Source: Rhizobium sp. ASV8 (GTDB taxonomy: Bacteria > Pseudomonadota > Alphaproteobacteria > Rhizobiales > Rhizobiaceae). From it: a DNA stretch of 64,000 nt. A program made the translations under genes and the position numbers. Below, piece after piece: positions 17,060 through 24,976 of the stretch. The stretch lies in contig NZ_JAELUG010000014.1 of assembly GCF_016429255.1 (NCBI RefSeq), positions 1 to 64,000 on the forward strand, given 5' to 3'. The stretch's first letter is position 1; every line of letters begins with the position of its first letter. A model generated the notes under the pieces. That model was not told where the DNA came from. It worked only from the letters and a program-made list of their open reading frames with translations, and did not search any database.

Positions 17060-18148
17060 TCAGGCTTCGACCTGAACATCCGTCTTCGGACGCGAGCAGC
17101 AGGCCAGAATGTAGCCCTCCTCGATCTCGTCGTCGAGGATGCCGCCATTGTGGCTCATCTCGACCTCGCCAGAAAGCTTCAGCACGCGGCAGGTACCGCA
17201 AAGTCCCGATTCGCAGGCTGCGCCGATGCGCACGCCGGCGCCACGGGCCGCCTGCAGCACGGTCTGACCGGCCGGGCAGAGTACGTCCTTGCCGGCCATG
17301 GTGAAGCGGATCGTCGTCGCGGCCTCGGTCGACGCGTCGTCGGTCACCTCGGCGAGCGGCGTTGCCGCATTTGCCGGCTGGAAGCTCTCCTGATGGTAGC
17401 GCGACATGTCGAAACCATGCGCTTCCAGCATGGAGCGGACGGCATCCATGAAGACTTCGGGACCGCAGCAGAAGATCGTGCGATCCATGAAATCCGGCGA
17501 GAGCAAGCCGATCTTGGCCTTGTCGATGCGACCCTTCAGCCCCGACCAGAGATCGGTGCGGCCGCAACCCTCGACGATCAGGCCGAGGCTGAGGTTGGGC
17601 ATGAAACGGGCGAGATATTCCAGCTCCGAGCGGAAGATGATGTCGGCGGGGCTGCGCGCGCAATTGATGAAGCCGATATCCGACAGCGGCGCGATATCGG
17701 CCATGTAGCGGGTCATCGACATCATCGGCGTGATGCCGGAACCGGCCGAGACGAACAGGTATTTTTCGCCAGGATGGCGGATGTGGCTGAAATCGCCGAG
17801 CGGTCCGAAGGCCTTGATACGCATGCCCGGCTTCAGATTGTCGAACATCCAGCGCGTGCCGATGCTGTCCTTTTGCGCCTTCACCGTCACGGCGACCGAA
17901 AAGGGCCGCGACGGTGTGGACGACAGCGTATAGGTGCGCATGACCGGCTCCGGCGTCGTCGGCAGCTCAAGCGTCACGAACTGGCCCGGCAGATAGCGGA
18001 ACCAGTTGTCCTTGTCGGACCCGAATGTGAAGGTCATCACATCGGGCGCTTCGGGCGTGACCGAGAGGCATTCGAGCAGATGCTGCCTGTCGCTCCAGGG
18101 CTGCATCTGATCGAGGTGTCGATGACTGTTGGAGGCGGTCTTGCTCAT
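17060..18148 (-). CDS. gbcB: Glycine betaine demethylase reductase subunit GbcB
   Basis: Ferredoxin reductase-like protein of 362 residues. It has an N-terminal FAD domain (MRTYTLSS flavin motif), an NAD-binding domain (VSAGSGITPMMSM and FCCGP) and a C-terminal plant-type 2Fe-2S ferredoxin with CESGLCGTC plus a later cysteine pair. It passes electrons to the Rieske oxygenase encoded just upstream (2-base gap), with which it would demethylate glycine betaine or a related betaine. The start at 18148 (MSKTASN) is placed directly after the gbcA stop. Confidence 0.87.
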   Translation of the reverse strand: MSKTASNSHRHLDQMQPWSDRQHLLECLSVTPEAPDVMTFTFGSDKDNWFRYLPGQFVTLELPTTPEPVMRTYTLSSTPSRPFSVAVTVKAQKDSIGTRWMFDNLKPGMRIKAFGPLGDFSHIRHPGEKYLFVSAGSGITPMMSMTRYMADIAPLSDIGFINCARSPADIIFRSELEYLARFMPNLSLGLIVEGCGRTDLWSGLKGRIDKAKIGLLSPDFMDRTIFCCGPEVFMDAVRSMLEAHGFDMSRYHQESFQPANAATPLAEVTDDASTEAATTIRFTMAGKDVLCPAGQTVLQAARGAGVRIGAACESGLCGTCRVLKLSGEVEMSHNGGILDDEIEEGYILACCSRPKTDVQVEA

Positions 18149-18150
18149 AC

Positions 18151-19395
18151 TCAGGCTACCGCCGATAGCTTGGCCTGATCGCCCTGCAGGCGGTCGATCA
18201 TGAAGTTCGAATACCACTCGACGAACTGCATGACGCCGCCTTCGTGGATTTCCGAATAAGGACCGGGCTCATAAGCCGGCGAGTGGATACCGAAGGCATT
18301 CTCCTCGACGATGCGGCGGTCCTGATCGTTGGTCTCGTTCCAGACGTGGGTCAGCTCCTCGATATCGTAATCGACGCCTTCGACTGCATCCTTATGAACC
18401 AGCCATTTGGTGGTAACGGCGGTTTCTTCGGCATTGAGCGGCAGCACGCGGAAGGAAATGGCGTGGTCGCCAAGCAGGTGGTTCCAGGTGGTCGGGTAGT
18501 GGAAGAGCAGCATCGTGCCGATGCCGTTCATCGTCACGTCGGAGGCCAGCTGACGCTTGACGGCCTTCTGGCCGGACATGGTGTAGCTTTCGGCTCCTTC
18601 GATCAGCGGCATGCGGGCAGTACGGAACTGACCGTCCGGCGAGATCTTGAATTCGCTCGGCAGGCCTGCGGCTTCGCAACGTGCCCAATGCTCCAGGATG
18701 ACCGGATCGCTCATCGCGCCTTGAACGCCGGTAACGGTCGGTGCTTCCGGGAAGGTGCGGCAAAGCTCGGGGTGGTTGGCGGCGCAGTGGTAGCACTCGC
18801 GATTGTTTTCCCAGACCAGCTTCCAGTTGCCCTTCTCGATGATGGTGCTCTGGAAGGCGACCTTGGCTTCGCTCATGCGATGCGGCGCCATGTAGGGCTC
18901 GATCGCAGCACGAACCGGCGCGAAATCCGGCGCATTCTTCGCAAGGCAGATGAAGATATAGCCGGCGACACTTTCGCAGTGGACTTGCTTCAGAGAATAC
19001 TGGCTCTTGTCGAAATCCTCCGCCATCTGGCGGGCAAAGAGCAGCGAGCCGTCGAGTTCGTAGGTCCACTGGTGGTAGGGGCAGACGAGCTTGGCCGAGG
19101 AGCCGCGCTCGGTCGTGCAGACGCGCGAGCCGCGATGGCGACAGCTATTGTGGAAGGCCCGGATCACCTGGTCGCGGCCGCGAACGATGACAACAGGATA
19201 TTCGCCGATCTGTACGGTGAAGTAGTTGCCGGCGCGCGGCACCTCGCAATCATGGCCGATGAACAGCCAGTCGCGATAGTAGATCATTTCCATATCGAGC
19301 TTGAAATAATCCTGATCGATATAGAAAGGTTGCTCCAGGCTGAAGCCCTCACGGCGGCTCTTCAATTGCCGCAACACATTGCTCTTGATATCCAT
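18151..19395 (-). CDS. gbcA: Rieske-type glycine betaine demethylase subunit GbcA
   Basis: 414-residue aromatic-ring-hydroxylating oxygenase alpha subunit. The Rieske cluster ligands are in CRHRGS and CPYHQWTY, and the mononuclear iron histidines in ECYHCAANHPE. In this family GbcA removes a methyl group from glycine betaine; stachydrine and carnitine demethylases are close relatives, so the exact substrate is not certain. It is paired with gbcB. The start at 19395 (MDIKSNVL) is preferred to an extension to 19473 with no ribosome site. Confidence 0.87.
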   Translation of the reverse strand: MDIKSNVLRQLKSRREGFSLEQPFYIDQDYFKLDMEMIYYRDWLFIGHDCEVPRAGNYFTVQIGEYPVVIVRGRDQVIRAFHNSCRHRGSRVCTTERGSSAKLVCPYHQWTYELDGSLLFARQMAEDFDKSQYSLKQVHCESVAGYIFICLAKNAPDFAPVRAAIEPYMAPHRMSEAKVAFQSTIIEKGNWKLVWENNRECYHCAANHPELCRTFPEAPTVTGVQGAMSDPVILEHWARCEAAGLPSEFKISPDGQFRTARMPLIEGAESYTMSGQKAVKRQLASDVTMNGIGTMLLFHYPTTWNHLLGDHAISFRVLPLNAEETAVTTKWLVHKDAVEGVDYDIEELTHVWNETNDQDRRIVEENAFGIHSPAYEPGPYSEIHEGGVMQFVEWYSNFMIDRLQGDQAKLSAVA

Positions 19396-19804
19396 TTGCC
19401 TATCCTCGCGCAGTACCGGAAGCGAGGGAGGACCTGCGCAATCGTCAGGACGATTGAAGCAGTATCCGACCACCCGTCGCGGTCAGTAAACCATATCTGC
19501 CCAAGGCTGGTTTCCGGGTTCTGGAAAAGCCCTGTTGCCAGGACCTCCGCCTCCCTGATGGACGGCACCTTGAGATTGATATCATCATAGCTCCCGGCCC
19601 TATCCCCCGCTCCGCTACAATGCGACATCGACTTCGAAATTGACGACAGACGAAACCATATCTGGAGATGGTTGCGTACAGCGGCAATATAAAAAGAGAA
19701 TTCAATCCCTTAAGCATCACCATCGCAAATCGGCGGAGCAACTGTTCCACGCCTTGCTGATGACGCTTTATTCTGATTGCGACAGAACGACCGACACCAG
19801 GCAA
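19396..19804. other. Intergenic region upstream of gbcA
   Basis: 409 bases between gbcA (start) and the ACT gene (stop), both on the minus strand. It must hold the gbcAB promoter. AAACCATATCTG occurs twice (19488-19499 and 19653-19664), the second as part of an inverted repeat AACCAT-N8-ATGGTT. No coding frame or RNA gene was recognised. Confidence 0.5.
19655..19675. promoter_or_regulatory. Inverted repeat AACCAT-N8-ATGGTT upstream of gbcAB
   Basis: A 20-base dyad about 260 bases before gbcA; its left arm and neighbours recur as a direct repeat at 19488-19499. This could be the binding site of an activator such as a GbdR-like AraC-family protein, but no regulator gene is adjacent. Confidence 0.3.
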
Positions 19805-20218
19805 TCAAAGCGGCGTCTGCGCCGCAGAAAGCGCCCGCAATGCCGCCATCGCTCGGTCTGCGTCGCCCGAGGGGACGAAGATATGGTCGTGATAATAGGC
19901 TGCGACGACATTGGCGCTGATGCCTTCATTTCCGAGCGCCGTGGCGAAAGCGGCGGTGAGGCCGACGGCCTCGAGCGACGAATGGATTTCGAGGGTGATC
20001 ATCCGCATGGCAGGGGTGGTCGCAAGTCCCGCCTGTCGCGCGGCTTCCAGTGGCAGGATCAGCGTCATACCCTCGCGCTCCCGAAAAAAGCCGATAGGTT
20101 CCAAATGAATATGGTCTATCAGCGCAGTGGCCGGCACGCTGCAATAGATGAATTCTCCCTCGACGAGACTGGGCTTCATGCCGGAAAGCAGCTGCTTGAG
20201 ATCGGTTACTCCGGACAT
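19805..20218 (-). CDS. ACT domain-containing protein
   Basis: 137-residue cytoplasmic protein of the ACT_7-like family, with two ACT-like halves: an N-terminal FIYCSVPA strand and a C-terminal half with LTAAFATALGNEGISANVVA and DHIFVPSGDADRAMAAL. ACT domains bind amino acids or other small ligands. Here there is no catalytic domain, so it is probably a ligand-binding regulator. Function unknown. It is followed downstream by the gbcA leader, but the gap is too long for a clear operon. Confidence 0.8.
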   Translation of the reverse strand: MSGVTDLKQLLSGMKPSLVEGEFIYCSVPATALIDHIHLEPIGFFREREGMTLILPLEAARQAGLATTPAMRMITLEIHSSLEAVGLTAAFATALGNEGISANVVAAYYHDHIFVPSGDADRAMAALRALSAAQTPL

Positions 20219-20316
20219 GTCTTGGTCTCCTTAGGAAAGTGCGCCTGCGCCGTTAAGCCCTGCTCAAGCCAGGTGTATTATCATGCAATCACCAGATTCT
20301 TATAGCGAGACCCGGC

Positions 20317-20934
20317 ATGGCCAAACTCAGATATTTCGACACTGGGAAGCCCGCCGACCCCGAGCCAACAGCAGCGGTGTCGACGACGGGGCATAGCGAA
20401 TTCCTGCGAACCGGCCGCATCAATCGCGACAGGTCACATTGGCTTGCCGAAGAGCGCCGATACATGACCCACCAGGAGGTCGCCGAACGCACCGCGCAGA
20501 AGCTGCTGAGTGCCGGCGAAAAGACCCATGACCGGCTGAACGGCTTTCACAAGTCGATTCGCTTCCCGAAACTCATCTTCCATCACACACTGAAGGACAC
20601 GCCGCATCTGGGCTATTGCCACGTCACCGCCGCGCGAACGCAGTTCGCGCATTATGAGGACGTGAACTGGGCCTTCTATATCGCCAATTTCTTTGCCCGC
20701 ATCGGCCAGGAAGAAAACTTCTTCGAAGACATCAGCCTCAAATATTCGCGGATGTATTTCGCCGTCGCCATGCATCCTGACAAGGAAGCGGAAGACAAGA
20801 AGCTGACGATCAATCGCGACATCCGCGGCAACGGCGTGTTGTTCCACACGCACGATCCGCAGATCGCCATCCGCAATGTTCTTCTGCTCGGTGCCCGCAA
20901 CGAGCAGCTTCGCGACATCATTCGCCAGCTTTGA
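20317..20934 (+). CDS. Conserved hypothetical protein (DUF6656-like)
   Basis: 205 residues, soluble, without signal peptide or membrane segment. I know this as a protein conserved in Rhizobiaceae, tentatively DUF6656. Rich in aromatic residues and histidine (FPKLIFHHTL, HLGYCHVTAARTQF, VLFHTHDPQ). No catalytic motif was recognised. It precedes the Sua5-family gene by 59 bases on the same strand, with no clear terminator between. Confidence 0.75.
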   Translation: MAKLRYFDTGKPADPEPTAAVSTTGHSEFLRTGRINRDRSHWLAEERRYMTHQEVAERTAQKLLSAGEKTHDRLNGFHKSIRFPKLIFHHTLKDTPHLGYCHVTAARTQFAHYEDVNWAFYIANFFARIGQEENFFEDISLKYSRMYFAVAMHPDKEAEDKKLTINRDIRGNGVLFHTHDPQIAIRNVLLLGARNEQLRDIIRQL

Positions 20935-20993
20935 CGATTGATCCGAAAACTCGAAGAGCATAAGAAACGGCCTGAACTGCAAGCAGGCAGGCC

Positions 20994-21968
20994 ATGGCAC
21001 GACACATAGACATTCTCGAACATCCGCAAACGGCGATCGACGTTGCCTCGGGGACGCTCGCCGAGGGTTTGCCCATAGGGTTGCCGACGGAGACGGTCTA
21101 CGGCCTTGCGGCTGACGCCACCAATCCAGCCGCGATTACCCGGATCTACGAGACGAAGGGCCGTCCGCGCTTCAATCCGCTGATCTGCCATATGAGCGAT
21201 CTTGCCATGGCAGAGCGGTATGCGGTCTTCGATCCGATCTCCCGCAAGCTCGCAGAAGCTTTCTGGCCCGGCCCGCTGACGCTGGTGCTGCCGCTCAGGC
21301 CCGATAGCGGCATCCATCCGCTGGCAACAGCCGGTCTCGACACTGTCGGCATCCGCGTACCGCAGGGCTTTGCCGGCGAGTTGATCCGCGCCTTTGACCG
21401 TCCCCTTGCCGCGCCGAGCGCCAATACGTCGGGCAAGATCAGCGCCACCAGCGCCGATCATGTCGATGACGATCTCGGGGAGCGGATTACCCTTATTCTC
21501 GATGCCGGAGCCTCGGTCGTCGGTGTGGAGTCGACCATCGTCAAGGTCGAGAATGGCGAGATGCGTCTTCTGCGGCCAGGTGGTCTGGCGGCAAGCGAGA
21601 TCGAGCGCGTTGCCGGCAAACCGCTGAAGCGCAAGAAGAAGGCTTCGGCCGCCATCGAGGCGCCCGGCATGATGGCCTCGCATTATGCACCGGGTGCAGC
21701 CGTGCGGCTCGACGCGACAGATGTTTCCGCGAACGAAGCGCTGATCCGCTTCGGGACGCCAGACATCCCCGGCAGCGAGAATGCCCTTGCCGTGCTCGAT
21801 CTGAGCGCTAGCGGCGATCTCTCCGAAGCCGCTGCGAACCTCTTCGATTTCATGAAGCGCGCCGATGCCACCGGCGCTGCGACCATTGCCTTTTCGCATA
21901 TTCCCGACGAGGGCCTCGGCGAGGCCATCAACGACCGGCTGCGGCGCGCGGCCGCGCCCAGAGAGTAA
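20994..21968 (+). CDS. L-threonylcarbamoyladenylate synthase (Sua5/YciO/YrdC)
   Basis: 324 residues: a YrdC/TsaC domain (about 1-205) that makes threonylcarbamoyl-AMP for the t6A base of tRNA, and a Sua5 C-terminal domain (about 230-320). The binding motif KGRPRFNPL, the N-terminal LPTETVYGLAADA and PSANTSGKISATSA are conserved. The full Sua5 length rules out a short TsaC. It is followed after 33 bases by an FAD oxidase gene on the same strand. Confidence 0.92.
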   Translation: MARHIDILEHPQTAIDVASGTLAEGLPIGLPTETVYGLAADATNPAAITRIYETKGRPRFNPLICHMSDLAMAERYAVFDPISRKLAEAFWPGPLTLVLPLRPDSGIHPLATAGLDTVGIRVPQGFAGELIRAFDRPLAAPSANTSGKISATSADHVDDDLGERITLILDAGASVVGVESTIVKVENGEMRLLRPGGLAASEIERVAGKPLKRKKKASAAIEAPGMMASHYAPGAAVRLDATDVSANEALIRFGTPDIPGSENALAVLDLSASGDLSEAAANLFDFMKRADATGAATIAFSHIPDEGLGEAINDRLRRAAAPRE

Positions 21969-22001
21969 ATCAGCCCGACACCATCAGGCAAAGGACACGC
22001 C

Positions 22002-23432
22002 ATGAGCAGCTCCGTCCCCTCTTCCGACCTCCTCGATCGCTTCGCCGCTATCGTCGGCGAGAAACATGCCCTACGGGACCAGGCGGATATCGCGCCGCAT
22101 CTCGTTGAGAACCGCGGGCTCTATCATGGGGCTTCGCCCATGCTGCTGAAGCCCGGCTCGGTGGAAGAGGTTTCCGCGATCCTCAAGCTTGCCAGCGAGA
22201 CTGGCGCGGCCATCGTTCCCCAGACCGGCAATACCGGCCTCGTCGGCGGTCAGACGCCGCGCGAGGACGGCTCCGACATCATCCTGTCGCTGGAGCGCAT
22301 GAACCGCGTGCGTGATATCGATCCGGTCGGCAATACGATCGTTGTCGACGGCGGCTGCATTCTCGCCGATGTCCACAAGGCCGCGGCGGAGCATGGCCGC
22401 ATGTTTCCGCTGTCGCTCGGCTCGGAAGGCTCCTGCCGCATCGCCGGCAATCTTTCCACCAATGCAGGCGGCACGGCTGTTCTTGCCTATGGCAACATGC
22501 GCCAGCTCTGCCTCGGCCTCGAAGTCGTGCTGCCCACGGGCGAGATTTGGAACGGCCTGCGCCGCCTGAAGAAGGACAATACCGGCTACGACCTGCGCGA
22601 TCTCTTCATCGGCGCAGAAGGCACCCTTGGCGTCATCACGGGCGCTGTGCTGAAACTCTTTCCGCAACCTCTCGGTCACCAGGTCGCCTTTGCCGGGCTG
22701 CAATCGGTCGAGGATGCGCTCACCCTGTTCAAAAATGCATCGAGCCTGTGCGGTACGGCGCTGACCGGCTTCGAGCTGATGCCGCGCATCGGTGTCGAGT
22801 TCACCACTCGACATATTCCGGGCGTGCGCGATCCGCTTGAGACTGCCCACCCCTGGTATGTGCTGATCGACATATCCACCTCCGATTCGGCTGAGACGGC
22901 CGAGCGGATGATGACGGCGCTGCTCGAACAGGGCTATGAGGACGGCCTGATCCAGGATGCGACCATAGCCAGCTCCGAGGCGCAACAACAGGCCATCTGG
23001 CATATGCGCGAGAGCATGTCGGACGCGCAGAAGCCGGAAGGCGGCTCGATCAAGCACGATGTTTCCGTGCCGGTGGCGCAGATCCCGCAATTCATGGCGG
23101 AAGCCGAAAAGGCCGTTGTCGCCGCCATGCCGGGCGCACGCGTCTGCGCCTTCGGCCACATGGGCGACGGCAACATCCACTACAACATCTCCCAGCCCGT
23201 CGGTGCCGACAAGGCCGAGTTCATCGGCCGCTGGCGCGAGATGAACAAGATCGTGCACGGTCTGGTGCTGCGACATGGCGGCTCCATCTCCGCCGAGCAT
23301 GGCATCGGCCAGTTGAAGCGCGACGAGCTGGCTTCGATCCGCTCCGATATCGAGATCGACCTGATGCGCCGGATCAAGACCGCCTTCGATCCGGCCGGCA
23401 TCATGAACCCAGGCAAGGTTCTCAAGGTCTGA
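22002..23432 (+). CDS. FAD-binding oxidase, GlcD/D-2-hydroxyglutarate dehydrogenase type
   Basis: 476 residues of the VAO/PCMH flavoprotein family. The N-terminal FAD region has PQTGNTGLVGGQTP and GSCRIAGNLSTNAGG; the C-terminal FAD-oxidase domain carries GHMGDGNIHYN and the metal or substrate motif SAEHGIGQLKRDEL. It should oxidise a D-2-hydroxyacid such as D-lactate, glycolate or D-2-hydroxyglutarate. A downstream palindrome may end transcription. Confidence 0.9.
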   Translation: MSSSVPSSDLLDRFAAIVGEKHALRDQADIAPHLVENRGLYHGASPMLLKPGSVEEVSAILKLASETGAAIVPQTGNTGLVGGQTPREDGSDIILSLERMNRVRDIDPVGNTIVVDGGCILADVHKAAAEHGRMFPLSLGSEGSCRIAGNLSTNAGGTAVLAYGNMRQLCLGLEVVLPTGEIWNGLRRLKKDNTGYDLRDLFIGAEGTLGVITGAVLKLFPQPLGHQVAFAGLQSVEDALTLFKNASSLCGTALTGFELMPRIGVEFTTRHIPGVRDPLETAHPWYVLIDISTSDSAETAERMMTALLEQGYEDGLIQDATIASSEAQQQAIWHMRESMSDAQKPEGGSIKHDVSVPVAQIPQFMAEAEKAVVAAMPGARVCAFGHMGDGNIHYNISQPVGADKAEFIGRWREMNKIVHGLVLRHGGSISAEHGIGQLKRDELASIRSDIEIDLMRRIKTAFDPAGIMNPGKVLKV

Positions 23433-23438
23433 GACTCA

Positions 23439-23541
23439 AGAGCTTTTCCGCTTCTCTTCGAATCGCGGAAAAGCTCTATCTTATTGTTCCCCAACGCATT
23501 CCAGACGGAAAACCGCTGCGCACCTTTCCTGGAAATGCTTA
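23439..23541. repeat. Palindrome plus mosaic repeat type B, copy 2
   Basis: A perfect 13-base inverted repeat AGAGCTTTTCCGC (23439-23451) / GCGGAAAAGCTCT (23465-23477) is followed by a type B repeat (23480-23541) close to that at 6664-6726. The element fills the gap between the convergent FAD oxidase and GntR genes and overlaps the stop codon of the GntR gene. Confidence 0.8.
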
Positions 23542-24276
23542 GACCGTTACGACAACCCGCTCGGAGGCGAAGCAGCCGATCTGGCACGAGATGATCGTGC
23601 CGTTGGCATCGATGTCTTCCCCGGCATAGGCAAGCACCGGTGTCAGGCGCGATTGCTGCAGAAGGCGCGCCTCAGCCTCTGTCGGCATGCGCGCCGTGAT
23701 GTCGGTGGAGCGACGCCAGTAGTCCGTCACGCCGTAATCCCTCAGCGCCGTTGTGAACGAGCCCGTCGCAGCGAACTTCTCCGCAAGATCGGCAAAGCGT
23801 TCCGCCGAGCAACTGCGCGTGACGACCGAGACGGGAAGTGCATCGGCATAGGCGACCACGCACATTTCCAGTACCGCTTCGCCCTGCTGCAGATTAAGCC
23901 GCTTAGCGATATCGGCATTGGCTGGAATTTCCCGGGTCGAGAGAACCTTGCGGGTGAGATTTGCATCCCTCGCGGTAAGATCCTTGCCGAACCGGACCTT
24001 GTCACCGAGTTTGAAGCGGACGGGCATGTCGGCGCGGACATAAGCGCCGCTTCCACGCGCCACGCGCAGCAACCCCTCCCCCTCCAACTCGGCGATCGCG
24101 CGTCGCATCGTCACCCGCGAGACCCCATACTGTTCGGACAGGGTGCGTTCACTCGGCAGGCGGCTGCCGGGAGCATGCCTGCCTTCGTCGATAGCGTTTC
24201 GCAGCTCCGCAGCAACATTCGCCCAGCCACCGCCGGACGTTACGCCTGCGCCCTGTCGTTTTTTTTCGTCCATCAC
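23539..24276 (-). CDS. GntR-family regulator, HutC/PhnF subfamily
   Basis: 245 residues: an N-terminal winged helix (about 15-80, with GSRLPSERTLSEQYGVSRVT and the recognition helix TMRRAIAELEGEGLL) and a C-terminal UTRA ligand-binding domain. This is the layout of PhnF and HutC repressors, but no phosphonate genes are near. A perfect 20-base palindrome lies 15 bases upstream of its start and 34 bases upstream of the divergent MOSC gene, so it likely controls itself and that gene. The 3' end overlaps a mosaic repeat by three bases. Confidence 0.87.
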   Translation of the reverse strand: MMDEKKRQGAGVTSGGGWANVAAELRNAIDEGRHAPGSRLPSERTLSEQYGVSRVTMRRAIAELEGEGLLRVARGSGAYVRADMPVRFKLGDKVRFGKDLTARDANLTRKVLSTREIPANADIAKRLNLQQGEAVLEMCVVAYADALPVSVVTRSCSAERFADLAEKFAATGSFTTALRDYGVTDYWRRSTDITARMPTEAEARLLQQSRLTPVLAYAGEDIDANGTIISCQIGCFASERVVVTV

Positions 24277-24291
24277 AATTCTGTCGCCTTG

Positions 24292-24311
24292 AAATTGGTA
24301 TATACCAATTT
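24292..24311. promoter_or_regulatory. Perfect 20-bp palindrome, probable GntR operator
   Basis: AAATTGGTAT followed by its complement ATACCAATTT. The core TGGTATATACCA matches the TGGT-N4-ACCA form of known PhnF-type operators. It sits between the divergent GntR and MOSC genes, close enough to both starts to block both promoters. Confidence 0.7.
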
Positions 24312-24345
24312 ATAGAGATCCAGATCGTTTATGGAAGGGTTCGGC

Positions 24346-24897
24346 ATGGGCGACAAGCGCATATATGTGACGGCGGTCAGCAGCAGTGGCGTGCATGGGT
24401 TTAGCAAGCAGATCAAGGATCATATCCAATTGCTGACCGGCCTTGGCGTCGAAGGCGACGCGCATATGGGGGTGACGGTAAAACATCGCTCGCGCGTCGC
24501 GGCCGATCCGACGCAGCCCAACCTACGCCAAGTGCATATCATCCACGAAGAATTGTTCGAGGAACTGACCGAGAAGGGTTTTTCGGTCGTTCCGGGCGAC
24601 ATGGGTGAGAACATCGCCACCAGAGGGATAGACCTGCTTTCCCTGCCCCAGGGCACCCGCCTGCATATCGGCGACGATGCGATCGTCGAGGTGACGGGCT
24701 TGCGCAATCCCTGCAAGCAGATCGACGATTTTCAAAAGGGTCTCTTGCATGCCGTACTCGATCGCGATGCCGATGGCGGCCTGATCCGCAAAGCCGGAAT
24801 CATGGGCATCGTTTCGCGGGGGGGCCGGGTGCAACCTGACGACGCCATCCGCGTCGAGCTGCCGCCGCCGCCTCATATCAAGCTCGAGCGGGTTTGA
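24346..24897 (+). CDS. MOSC domain-containing protein
   Basis: 183 residues with a MOSC (molybdenum cofactor sulfurase C-terminal) beta-barrel. The GVEGDAHMG loop and the conserved cysteine in LRNPCKQIDDF are both seen. Such stand-alone proteins (YiiM/YuaD-like) bind or handle molybdenum cofactor or sulfur and can reduce N-hydroxylated compounds. ATG 24346 is favoured by GGAAGGG six bases before; ATG 24331 is the alternative. It is divergent from a GntR regulator across a palindrome, so probably repressed by it. Confidence 0.85.
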   Translation: MGDKRIYVTAVSSSGVHGFSKQIKDHIQLLTGLGVEGDAHMGVTVKHRSRVAADPTQPNLRQVHIIHEELFEELTEKGFSVVPGDMGENIATRGIDLLSLPQGTRLHIGDDAIVEVTGLRNPCKQIDDFQKGLLHAVLDRDADGGLIRKAGIMGIVSRGGRVQPDDAIRVELPPPPHIKLERV

Positions 24898-24900
24898 TAA

Positions 24901-24932
24901 AAAAGAAGCGGCCTCCCATCGGAAAGCCGCCT
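24901..24932 (-). terminator. Rho-independent terminator of ftsK
   Basis: On the minus strand AGGCGGC pairs with GCCGCTT-like sequence around a GATGGG-containing loop and is followed by TTCTTTTTTA. It lies 45-75 bases after the ftsK stop. It may also act for the MOSC gene from the other side. Confidence 0.7.
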
Positions 24933-24976
24933 CATACTGTCGTTCCGGTGTCGCGCTGGCTTTGCAGCCTGCTTGA

